From Scleropages formosus (Eukaryota; Chordata; Actinopteri; Osteoglossiformes; Osteoglossidae): DNA of 64,000 bases. The position numbers were made by a program, and so were the translations under genes. The stretch lies in the NCBI RefSeq assembly GCF_900964775.1, contig NC_041814.1:16217298-16281297 (forward strand), written 5' to 3'. Shown in pieces: positions 27,209 to 44,700 of the stretch (positions are counted from its first letter, which is position 1; every line of letters begins with the position of its first letter). Below the pieces are notes generated by a model. That model was not told where the DNA came from and made no database searches. It saw only the letters and a program-made list of their open reading frames with translations.

Positions 27209-27242
27209 CAAAACCCGACAACAGCGGGCATATTGTGAGCTG

Positions 27243-27254
27243 TGCGCATGCGCC
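27243..27254. promoter_or_regulatory. NRF1-type motif between DNAI4 and MIER1
   Basis: TGCGCATGCGCC contains the palindromic NRF1 consensus GCGCATGCGC. It lies in a CpG-containing stretch upstream of DNAI4. Binding is inferred from the motif only. Confidence 0.5.
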
Positions 27255-27541
27255 GCGTGTTCTCCGGTTCACCTGCGTGGGGCTGTCTCTGTTAAGGCTC
27301 ATTTGCGACGTGAAAGTGGAATTCGCGAAGGTAAAGTACGTTTAGGCAGCCTCGTCGTACAAGGCTGGAGAGATCGCTGTAGATTAGAAGAGTTCTTGGA
27401 TCGAAGTCCACAAACCGATTCACGTACCGTGAAAATATTTAAGTGACAAGTGTTGATAAGATACGGGTCATTGTGGGTATTTTCCGCTCCGTTCTACTCG
27501 AGTTTTTTTGGAGAAAGTACAGTGTGCAGTACCCAGCGCTG

Positions 27542-27556
27542 TCACCAGGTGGCAGC
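27542..27556 (+). promoter_or_regulatory. Candidate CTCF site, forward
   Basis: TCACCAGGTGGCAGC matches the CTCF core CCASYAGRKGGCR at all but its first base. It lies in the DNAI4-MIER1 intergenic DNA. Opposite-facing candidates lie at 40765-40780 and 41385-41400. Confidence 0.45.
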
Positions 27557-28078
27557 ATATAGCATATTGACATCCTGGCGGCGCCGTCGCTTGGGAGCCT
27601 CCTGACAGCTTTTGTTTATTGAGCGCTTACCTTTTCGTACACAAATGTCAAGTTAAGTAACCTCCCAGCTCAGCTTACAAGCGTGATACTCGATTGCTGA
27701 CACGTCCAGACTACTTATGACTGGCCGTATCCCGAGACCTTAAGCATGATGGAAAGCAAACTGCTAGCTACGTGTCTCAGAATAGATCACTCGCTGACAT
27801 GATGATTCCTCTCAAGGTGTGTTGCTGTTTTTTTCCGACTGTATTTCCCGTCCTATAGAAGCACACATACCGAAAATGTCTTTATCCGCCAAGGACTCAT
27901 TACATCAGATTGCAGGTATATCATTGAGAACTCAGGTTATGAAGTACCAGAAATTCAGAAACAGCGGAAAGCCTCAATAATCCATCGTTCCTACTTTCTT
28001 ATACGTTTTTTAGCTTTGTTAATATGTAATGAGAAATGTGTAACTTCATCATTTTCCCGCGTTCTCAATTGATGTAAA

Positions 28079-28388
28079 TCGAGCGGCACGGTGGCAAGGG
28101 GAGTATAGCGTCTGGGTGGTGCCAAGGACGTGGGTTCGATCCCCGCTCAGTCTGTGTGCAGTGTTCCTGTTCTCTCGGTCTGCGTGGGTTTCCTCCCAAC
28201 AGTCTAAAGACGTGTTCAGGTTCACCCATAGTGTGTGTGTGTGACAGAGAGAGTGATGTAGTGACACAAGGCAGTGTATCCAGCAGTCTAAGTGTCCTTG
28301 GTGAATAAAGTTGTGTGGGCTGATAACACTACATAGAGTTCATTGGAAGTCGCTTTGGAGAAAAGCGTTTGCTAAATTAATACATGGA
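28079..28388 (+). repeat. tRNA-derived SINE between DNAI4 and MIER1
   Basis: A head with GGCACGGTGGCA and GGGTTCGATCCCC (B box) is followed by 'gtgggtttcctcccaacagt' and 'taaagacgtgttcaggttca'. The tail is 'tcgctttggagaaaagcgtt' plus 'tgctaaattaatacatgg', the 3' end shared by many fish SINEs and their partner LINE. The copy looks near full length. It lies about 170 bases upstream of the MIER1 start. Confidence 0.8.
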
Positions 28389-28450
28389 AATAGAATGCCG
28401 TAGTGCAAGGCATGAGTCACCATGTGCACGGGCATCACCGTGTGGGACGC

Positions 28451-28557
28451 TGACGTCATGAAATACGTATCCAAGGCGACAGTGCGCGGAGGAGTGGAAG
28501 GGGTTCATCCGGGACCTGACGGTGACCCGTCACGTGATGCCATTAAACAGAGCAAAC

Positions 28558-28566
<9 letters not shown>
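28451..28566 (+). promoter_or_regulatory. MIER1 promoter motifs: CRE, E-box, YY1 at start codon
   Basis: A palindromic CRE (TGACGTCA, 28451-28458) and an E-box (CACGTG, 28531-28536) precede the first ATG. The start codon itself sits inside AAACATGGCGGAG (28554-28566), the YY1 motif type found just downstream of TATA-less promoters. No TATA box is seen. The motif set suits a housekeeping regulator. Confidence 0.5.
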
Positions 28567-36005
<7,439 letters not shown>

Positions 36006-38606
36006 CACTCCTTCGCACGCAGCAGAGACCCCCACTATGTGCGAAACGTATCGGAGCCTCCAGAAGACTGGGGCTCACCAGCAAAGAGGGGTCAGAGGGT
36101 GTGGGGCACGCGCAGTCCAGCCTCCCGTCTCTCTACGTTCCAAAGTCACAAGTCTTCTCAATCTGAGTCTTTTCGATTTTGAAAACAGAATTTTAAAGAA
36201 TTGCATTTCTTACTGGTGTAACAAATTGTCAGCTCCTATTTTTGTATGTGAAATATTTATATTTTTTTGAATGATGGCAGAAGCTAAGTTTAAGCCACTC
36301 AAACAGGTGAATGTTCGGCGGAATGGTTGTCACTTGCAGTGTGCAAGGGGGTACCAGAGCTTTACAGACACAGTGTTGCACTTTTTTCTTTGTACCAGAG
36401 AATTGCACCGCAAGCATTTTTCATTCGAGCAAATAGGAAATCAGACTCCATGAGGCCTTACATTGTGCCTGGTTGTTTTTATAGGAAAAATGAGCCAATG
36501 GGAAACTGGTTTGTTTGTGATACTGACATCAGTGATGTCCTGTATATTACCGGGGCATGGGGCCATTGAAATGCAAACAATATTTCCAGAATCTAAAGAC
36601 TGAATTTACGTTTTATAAAAACAAAAATGTATAGACTTTTTATTGATTTTTCTGATCTTGTACAGTTTTTACTTTTGATTACCGGAGTCATATACTGAAT
36701 TTACTGTTGGAATTCACTTTTTTTATTACTCCAGACTATGAGTTTCAAGTTGTCTTAAAATATAGCTTTAAAATGTGATTAAGTTTGACATTCCTTGTCT
36801 GCCTGTTAAAAAAAAAAAAAAAAAAATCAATTGGCCATTTGTTAAACCCATAAATTAACTATTACCATCATGAACTATGACTCACCAAAGTTGTTTTTAT
36901 CTTACCGTCAGCATCTTTTTGGAGTTCAGTGACACCCTAAAAATTGTCATTTTTACGTGACACTGAAATACAACAGTCTGTGCTTTGAGGAATTCTATCA
37001 TGCCGTATCATGCTCCTGCTTCTTTAAAGTAGTAAAATCTAGGACTGGCATTCTGTAAAGCCCTTTTTAAAAGTAAGTAATTGATTAATTCTCAAATTAC
37101 TGAATTATGACACTTATTGCACAGTGCAGTTTTCGGTCTTTGTATGCTACCAAAATGCTTCATAGTGCCATTTTTTTTTACCTTTATTAATTGGACATAT
37201 CTGGTGCAAACTGCTTTAAATGTTGTCTTCCTCTTCCCTTGTTTGATTTTCCCTTTTTCAATGAGATATTGAAACATTGTCCAACAGTTTCTTCAAAAAA
37301 AGGCTGTCATGAGTCTTGATTTGAAACACCATTCAAAATTATAGAAATTCAAATTGTGCATTTTCAAATCATAGCTGCCTAGGACCTCCAACTTTCATAT
37401 TTGAAACAAAGCTTGTTAGATATCCAAAAATGTTTTCAAAAAAAATTTTCAGCAAAAAATATCTGTTTAAAAAAAACATGTTGGAACTACATTCCATTTT
37501 TCAAATCTGTTACATTGCCAGGGGATGGTATTTAGAGAATAACTCAAAGATACACAAACCTTGTCGCTAAATCCAACAGTCAAGGTTGCTGACGTTGCAT
37601 GAACAACTCCAAGGAAACTGGTTCTTCAGGCAGCACAGACTGACAAGATTTATCCAAGGACTCCTTCACATTACTCTGAAGGAAGATCACTGGGTTACAG
37701 GTTCTGCCCCCGTTTGTCTTTACTCACCAAATACACAATACCAGCTATTAACTTTATTTATAATTCACATTTATTCATTTAACTGATGCTTTTCTCCAAA
37801 GTGACTTAGTGCTAAGCTACTTTTACAGGAACGATGTAGAGTAAGTACATTCCTCAAGTACAGTAGTGGGATTTGGACCTGCAACCTCTCAGTCTGAAGC
37901 TGGCAGCTCTAACCTCTGTATTACCTGCTACCCCCATTACAGGTACATAGTAGGGATGCATTGCCTTGAGATAATCCTACTACTTTGTGCAGGAGAAGAG
38001 TCATTAAAAAAAAAAAAAAAAATAGCATCAGTAAGGAATAAATCTCCAAGGGGGGAATCTGGCCACTATCTGATCTCTAGGCCTGAGTAATATGGTCAAT
38101 TTATGCTAAGTGAAGCCTGCCACTAATAGCTGCTTTCTTGGCTGAATCGGTGCTGGTGGAGCATCCAGAAGCCTTCGCTCTTTGCTCAGACCCCCTCGCA
38201 GTCAGTGCCCTCCAGTGCCATTCTGGTTTGAACTGTTACATTCAGACTTATTTTCAGCATGGTTAAAGAAAACTGGGGGTTCCTGCCAAGTGCAAGCTGA
38301 ATCATTTTCATATGCATATCTCCTCAAGAATCCCCACACCACCTGATGGTCACTGATGTTAACTGTATGTTAACCCTACTTGTATAATCCACAGAAGCTC
38401 GAGAAAAGCAGTGCCCACCAGTCTAATGTTTCCTAACTCATTCTAACACCAAAAGCAAATCACTTAATACTATGAGTGCTAGGCACATAATAGATGCAGT
38501 TTTCAATAAAGAACTGAATAACCATGGCAATGACACCCCCCTGAAAATGCACTTGGTAAAACATGGGCAAACTGGGGCAAGAAGGAAAAATGGTCCGGCC
38601 ACATAC
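36006..38606 (+). other. MIER1 3' UTR and gap before SLC35D1 relic
   Basis: No gene is seen. The AT-rich DNA after the MIER1 stop is probably its 3' UTR for at least several hundred bases, but I see no clean AATAAA to place the end. A-runs lie at 36808-36827 and 38007-38022. A SINE copy lies at 37757-37938. Later SLC35D1 exons were looked for on the minus strand and not found. Confidence 0.4.
37757..37938 (-). repeat. tRNA-derived SINE, second family, minus copy
   Basis: Read on the minus strand, it has a head with 'aggttgcaggtccaaatccc' as B-box region, the body word 'cttgaggaatgtacttactc' and the tail 'cactttggagaaaagcatca' plus 'gttaaatgaataaatgtg'. It is the same family as the 5' half at 9436 and the tails at 38607 and 51330. 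Confidence 0.7.
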
Positions 38607-38700
38607 AAATTCACATTTACTCATTTATAGCAGATGCTTTTCTCCAAAGTGATGTACATCTCCTAGAAAATACAGTGTAAAGTTCACACATCACCACTTG
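38607..38700 (-). repeat. SINE 3' tail fragment
   Basis: The minus strand carries 'cactttggagaaaagcatct' and 'gctataaatgagtaaatgtg', the tail shared with the SINE at 37757. The head is missing. Confidence 0.6.
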
Positions 38701-38829
38701 GGCTACAGTAGCACGAGCTGGTCAAGTAGCAGCAAGTCCAGTGAACAGTCACACAACTGTTTCTTCAGCAGCCAACACTAAACTGCACGAGCTTACATTT
38801 TTGCCCTGTGATCTAAAACACTCTAAAGG

Positions 38830-39696
38830 TTATACAACTGAAAATATCATATATAAGCCTTTTGTTCCAAATACTCCTGGTATTTGATTGCCTACATAAG
38901 AGGTGGATGGAATATCTGCAACGAAAGAAACGCATGGACATTAGGTGAACATCCTGATCATCTGCAGGCCGCACGTCAACAACAAAACAGGCCTTCTCAT
39001 CCAATACACTCATTTTGCTTAGCTGCTTTAAATCTGCAAATAATAAAGCATGTTTAAAATGTAATATATCTTAGAATACAATTACATTGTAAGAGGTTTG
39101 TTTTTGATACAAAACAAAGAATTTTCTGATTGAGGTCTCTCGCTCCAATACCTGTAACATTCAGAATTAAATCGACATTTTGACTTCTTTCTATACGAGA
39201 CTCCAGAAAGTACTACCAATAGTCTTTTAGGCCAGTGTTAAAACATGGCTCCAAAGTGTATGCTACTTAATTTAAAATATGTTGCCTTCAAATGGGGGGA
39301 GCACAGTGGGTTCGACCAGGTCCTGCTCTCGGGTGGGTCTGGGATTCGAGTCCCGCTTGTGGCTCCTTGCAACAGACTGGCGTCCCACCCTGGGTGCGTC
39401 CCCTCCCCCTCCAGCCTTACGCCTTGTGTTGCCCGGTTAGGCTCCGGTTCACTGCGACCCCGGATGGGACAAGCAGTTTCAGACAATGTGTGTGTAATTT
39501 CAATTGCACTGATGCAGCCTTTTAGGGTCATCACTGTGAAAGTACATTTAAAGAGGGATTTTATAAGGACTATTGCAGCAGGAGCCTCGCGAATGCGTGG
39601 ACACCTCACCTTCTCTGGTGTAGTCCGGTGGAAGTGAGGAAAGGAGAAAACCCTGAGCGCCTTCAGCACCCACAGCGCTGCCACGATGGCCAGCAT
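38830..39696 (-). pseudogene. slc35d1: SLC35D1 remnant (nucleotide-sugar transporter), decayed
   Basis: SLC35D1 moves UDP-glucuronic acid and UDP-GalNAc into the ER/Golgi. One exon is intact (39696-39610). It encodes 29 residues, MLAIVAALWVLKALRVFSFP then HFHRTTPEK, aligning along its length with the second transmembrane region of human SLC35D1 and keeping its splice sites (gtgcag| and GAGAAG|gtgagg). The next exon (38915-38830) keeps an acceptor and a recognisable SYVGNQIPGVFGTKGL. It has lost about four bases near its start, so it is out of frame with the exon before, and it meets TAA soon after. Neither the N-terminal exon nor any later exon (some 250 residues) is visible. The place matches the mammalian order (MIER1, SLC35D1, C1orf141), so this is a dead copy at the ancestral site. 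A second copy elsewhere probably does the job. Confidence 0.75.
39294..39495 (+). repeat. tRNA-derived SINE, TG-tail family (copy 2)
   Basis: The head carries 'gcacagtgggttcgaccagg' and 'gggattcgagtcccgcttg', the body 'gactggcgtcccaccctggg' and 'ttaggctccggttcactgcg', and the tail a short TGTGTGTG. It lies between the two recognisable SLC35D1 exons. Confidence 0.85.
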
Positions 39697-39762
39697 CTGC
39701 ACAAACTTCCACGTGTACTTCCAAAGACAGTTTTTCACATGTATTCACATTACAATTCATTT

Positions 39763-39925
39763 CACCCATCCATCCATCATTAACAGCCACGATTCCAGTG
39801 AAGGGTAACGGGGGTCCGGAGCCTCTCCCGGAAGCATAAGGCACGAAGTAGGGTACACTCTGGGCAGCACGCCAGTCCATCAAAAGGCACTCTCACACAC
39901 AAAGAGCTATTTAGTGTCCTATTCA
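39763..39925. repeat. Old fish repeat fragment
   Basis: The words 'ggtccggagcctctcccgg', 'gggcagcacgccagtccatc' and 'ttagtgtcctattcacctga' match the repeat described at 2551-2830. The copy is diverged. Confidence 0.55.
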
Positions 39926-40764
39926 CCTGAAGCACGTGTCTATAGTTAAAGAGGAAAAAGGAGTAAACCCACGCGCATGCGCAGAAGGACAGCAAGGCAC
40001 TAGTGCAACAATTCTATATAAACCTTTATTTAGCGGAGACTGAGGAGAACAGACAGCTACCTGGCCAATGCCGAGGAACACTGACGACGGAAACCAGCGA
40101 ATATAAGTGTCGGACAGTCCTTTCTTTTTTTTTTCTTCCGCATACGTTAAAGCCTAAGGTATCACCGCAGTTCATGGTAAAAACATGCTAAAATGACGGT
40201 ACAATGAATGAATGAAGATCCCAAACCGAATTGCGAATCCATAAACCAGTCCAGTTCATTCCTGCATACCTGCAAATATTTAAAAATAATATTTACAAAC
40301 TTATGTTTGTAGGCATGCATCTGTCACTCTCTTCTTCCGCAGAATTAATTACGTAAGGCAAAAAAGTCGCTCCCTGGATTATTTAAACGGGACTTGACAA
40401 ATTCCACTTTGTAAATGTCCTTTTGGGGCTTCGCATGTTTCCGGTCCGAGTTGAATAATAAGTCAGAGAAGCAGGTGTGGCAGTAGCTTCTTCTCCGCCC
40501 GCCGTACGCGTGCGCGGTCAGAACGCCATGAGAAATGAGCTATTTATTCATTTATCGTATTATCAAAAACAAGTCTTTGGCAGAAAGGAGCCGAGTCCGC
40601 AGAAGGCGGCGGCGGGGCGAACAGTGACACAGATCGATCCGCCATCCCGAAACCTCACAGCATCAGCATCCGCTGCCAGGTGCTCGTCCCGCTTTTTAAA
40701 AGGCGCGAGTTCCGGCCGCACAACAAAGGCGAACACGAGCCCGGTACCTCCACATAGCTCCTTA

Positions 40765-40780
40765 CCGCCATCTAGTGGAG
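40765..40780 (-). promoter_or_regulatory. Candidate CTCF site, reverse (1)
   Basis: The minus strand reads CTCCACTAGATGGCGG, matching the CTCF core CCASYAGRKGGC exactly. A near copy lies at 41385-41400. Confidence 0.5.
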
Positions 40781-41224
40781 GTATTCCGTGCATACAGCCT
40801 TCTGCCTTATAACAAAGGCTCCTTTTATGGGAATTCGGACTTATGAGGAAATGTAGTTTGTGTCGTCAAATTTGAATAATGAGCTGTCGCCTCATATTTT
40901 CCATAAAGGCCTTTTCGGAACAGGAATTTAATCCAAAATGTGCGCTTTGGTAAAGAGGACCACCACGCAAGCCGAGCAGCGCCTATTTGTGACGTCAGTT
41001 CTCGTGCACGTCTGTGCACGTCGTAACGCGAGAACCTCGTGACTGTTTCTCACAAAATAACGACGAGTTTCACACTACAAGTTTTAAATAGTGACAAAAA
41101 CTGCAAAGACAAATGATGGCCTAACGCTTGAAGTGATAAAACCTTTAATTCCCCTGAAAGATATATATTATAACGTATGACTTGATTCACTGCTTGTTAA
41201 TGACAAGACTGTAAGAGCTCACGA

Positions 41225-41362
41225 GTGAATCCGTGAGTGGAAAACTGCGCCGTCGCGAACGCGTCTTTGAACTGCGAGGGGAAACCCGGGAAATCCACGC
41301 ACACTGAGTCAAATTCGAACCCGCAGTCGAGACGATGCGCCACTGTGCCGCCCTTCCACCCA
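41225..41362 (-). repeat. SINE head fragment
   Basis: The minus strand shows GGCGGCACAGTGGCGC, the B-box-like GGGTTCGAATTTGAC, then 'tcagtgtgcgtggatttccc' and 'cagttcaaagacgcg', matching the 5' half of the SINE at 28079. The tail is missing. Confidence 0.65.
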
Positions 41363-41384
41363 AAAGCGTGACACACAACTCTTA

Positions 41385-41400
41385 CCTCCATCTAGTGGAG
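41385..41400 (-). promoter_or_regulatory. Candidate CTCF site, reverse (2)
   Basis: The minus strand reads CTCCACTAGATGGAGG, one base off the CTCF core in its right part. It repeats a 13-base word of the site at 40765. Confidence 0.4.
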
Positions 41401-41773
41401 TCGAACTACAGCCGAGGAAATGACACAATGGAGCAACAATACTAGGCCACAACAGGATTAGTGAAGAAATGTCCTAGGCAGAAAGCAGTCATTCTAAAGA
41501 CAAAAACTACTCCAGAATCATCTTAAATACAAAAAAAAAAAAGTTGCCTAATGTAGCAAAATGTGTTAGATCAAAAGATTAAAAATTACGCATTTTGTTT
41601 TCCGTAAAACACAATCATAAGTCTTTACATCCTTTGGCCCGTTGCCAAAGGTATGTCTATAGTCTGCTGTATGTTAAAACAATAAATACCCTTCCCTGTT
41701 GTCACACAATCCCCACCTATTTGACTTTAGAGTCCTCTCCAAGTGCAAAGCAATGGGGCCCATCTTAGCACTG

Positions 41774-44700
41774 TCAGTGGTATCTGAGGACCGTGTGTAA
41801 ACTGGCGTTCCTTTCTCGTTCTGACACATAGGACAGGGGTAAGAAAAATCTCATCCCATACACATCCAAAGGGTCTCGAACCACCGTCTTTGGCATTTGG
41901 ACATACGCAAACAGCTGAGTTTTTTCTGCGTGAGGTTGTTCCTTCTTCTCGTGGTGCTGCTTCTTCGGGGGGTCGTTGGTTTCTTTACAGTTCAGCTTCA
42001 GCGGCTTTGAAATAGACAAGAACTGAATCTTCCTCTCTTGACCAACGTTTCTCTTGCTGGACGAAAGTGTGGACACTGGGTTTTTGCAGCTGATTTTCTT
42101 TCTCAGCAAGCCTGGCAAAGCTTTGGAACGTTTTGGAACATGGTTGCTGTTAAAGGAGTAGCTGGGGTTCATTCCATTCGCGACGGGACCTATGTCCGAA
42201 GCAGCAACGCTGGTCTGGTTTGGGATTAAAAGGGGACACAAGGGTGCCTTTTTTAGAGGAGGTGCAAAATACCGTGATGGACGATGGTTTTGCTTTGGAG
42301 ATTCAACTGTATCTGGATGCTTGGATGTTTTCTTTTTGGTCGATATTGCTTGGATATTTCTTCTGTGGGCACTTGACATGATTGTTTTCAGTGCAGATTC
42401 TTTACACACTCCATAGCTATGGCCCTTCTCTGCAGTCTGCCTCTCTTTGGACCCTCTTCCCATGTGCTTTTTTTGGATTAACTGGGTGATTTGAAGAGCA
42501 GGCAAATTAAAGCTGTTTCTTCTTGCCGAGTTGCTTTCTCTCGTCTCGCCCAAGGCCCCTACAGCAGTGTAGAAGCTGGAACTGCCAGATGATTTACTCT
42601 GATGTTCATCGATGTTATACACTGCAGGAAATGTCTCGCTGATTCTCTGTAAAATCACAAAGAGATCACATGCAATCATAAACTTTTGTTTAAAGTAAAA
42701 GCAGAATTACTAAGTATAGTTAGAACATATTGTAAGCATGAAGAAGTTGACTACTGGCTATACTTTGTAATCTTATTTAAAACACTGTGGGAACAGTGCT
42801 CTAGTTTGCATTCTTTAAGTTTGGTCATACGAAAGGAGATTTCTAATGATGCACTGATTATCAATGACTGCTTGTCCACCGCAAGGCTGCAGAGTTTGTT
42901 CCAGGAATACACGAGGTGACAAATAGTACACTTCAGACAGGGCGCCAGTCCATCACAGAGAAATCTCACACACATACACAATAAGGGCAATTTAGAATCA
43001 CCAGTTCACCTGAAACATGCCTTCAGACTGTGGGAGGAAACTGGAGCACCCCATGAAAGCCAGGAGACAACATGAAAATACCACAGAAACTGAGCGAGAT
43101 TTGAAACCACACCTGAACCACTTTAACGTGATGCCAGTAATACATGCTTTGTGTCTTAGAAGTCCTTTAATCTCATGTACACAAGTACTGTGGAAAACAG
43201 TTTTTGTTGCTTTTTATAGGGAGAAAAACATAACACCTATTAAATATTTTGTTTATCCAGTATAAACTCAGCTGTTTTAGTCAGTTTCAGACCAAATGAT
43301 CCCGTAACTAGAACAACTGGACAAGATACCAACCAAAATTAACATTTATTTAGTAAAATTTGTAATATCTGTTTACCACTGGAGAGAGTTCAATGGGGAT
43401 GCTGAAAGGAAGAATGTCTGAGATGGCTTCTTTTCCAGCACTGAAGTATTCTTCTTTGAGTATGCTCCTCTGTGGTCTTTCCATGAGTACATAGGCAGAA
43501 AAAAGAATTATTTGTGAATAAATACAAGCATTTACCTTTTTCATTATTTTTTAATCACTGCACAGACTCGTATACCTTCTATAAGTTGCACTTGAAAGCT
43601 GACCCACATTCTCAGGCTGCAGCTGTAGGCCCACCCTCTTTCCAGCAGATCCAAGCATCCTGAACTCTTCTTCCTCTGTTTATATAGGGACCCAAAATAT
43701 AGACAGTTGTAAATAGAAGGAGAAAGAAAGGGATGTACATGATCTAATCATGATAACAGAGAAGACCTTGTCTGCAGCTTCTTGAGTACCTGGAAAAGAT
43801 GTGAGTGCCCAGGCAGGACCAAGCTGAGCCTTCTGTTCAGAACTGGGACACCACAGAGATGTGTATGTGTAGTCAGGGACCTCAGGCACAAAATGCTGGC
43901 CAAACTCTCTGCTCAGCACATTCAACGGTAGCACTGTCTTCACCTTAAAAATAATACATGGAAAAAAAAAGTAAACAAGCTGAAAATATGAAAAAATATC
44001 TTGGAAAATTTCACAGGTTTCAGGGCAACATTTTGGATGAAAACCTAAAAAACAAATACATGGCAACAAATAACATGGTCAACAGCATGATGCCAATGAA
44101 TGATGTTCACTGCTTTCTGCTTATGCATAATACACATTAATGCAATTATAATTATTTTAAGAGTTTAGTATTTCTTTCCCCTCGTATGATTTTATTCTGG
44201 CCAAAGGTCCCTGCATCTTCAGGTCATGTGGTCATGTGCCATCGACTCGAGTTTGAATCTTGGTGACTTGATAGACCAATGAATTAAAAAGGGCTCAATT
44301 TTGTACTAGTCTGATGAGATCCTCGAGTGTCCGCCCTGTCATCATTGTAATTACATTGATCCATCTCATTGGTGGTCTTCCTCTGCACCTTGTACCCTCG
44401 ATCTTTCCAGTCATGACATCCTTCTCCAGTGATCTTTCCCTTCGAACCACACACACACACACACACACACATTTTCAGAACTGCTTGTCCCATACGGGGT
44501 CACGGGGAACCGGAGCCTACCCGGCAACGCAGGGCGTAAGGCCAGAGGGGGAGGGAACACACCCAGGACGGGACGCCAGTCCGTCGCAAGGCACCCCAAG
44601 CGGGACTCGAACCCCAGACCCACCGGAGAGCAGGACTGCTGTCCAACCCACTGCGCCACCACACCCCCCGCCCTTTGAACCATATGACCGAAATATGACA

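Larger units (their letters stand above)
39926..41773. other. GC-richer gene-poor stretch with promoter-like motifs
   Basis: No gene is supported here. The stretch holds an NRF1-type palindrome GCGCATGCGC (39973-39982), a CpG-rich block near 40590-40760, a palindromic CRE TGACGTCA (40990-40997), two CTCF-like motifs and a SINE head (41225-41362). It may be the orphaned promoter island of the lost SLC35D1. Open frames across the GC-rich block have no recognisable domain. Confidence 0.4.

Noticed and set aside
40477-40812. GC-rich frames near 40.5-40.8 kb, possibly SLC35D1 exon 1
   Set aside because: None encodes the hydrophobic first transmembrane segment or a suitable splice donor. The signal is just CpG-rich DNA.
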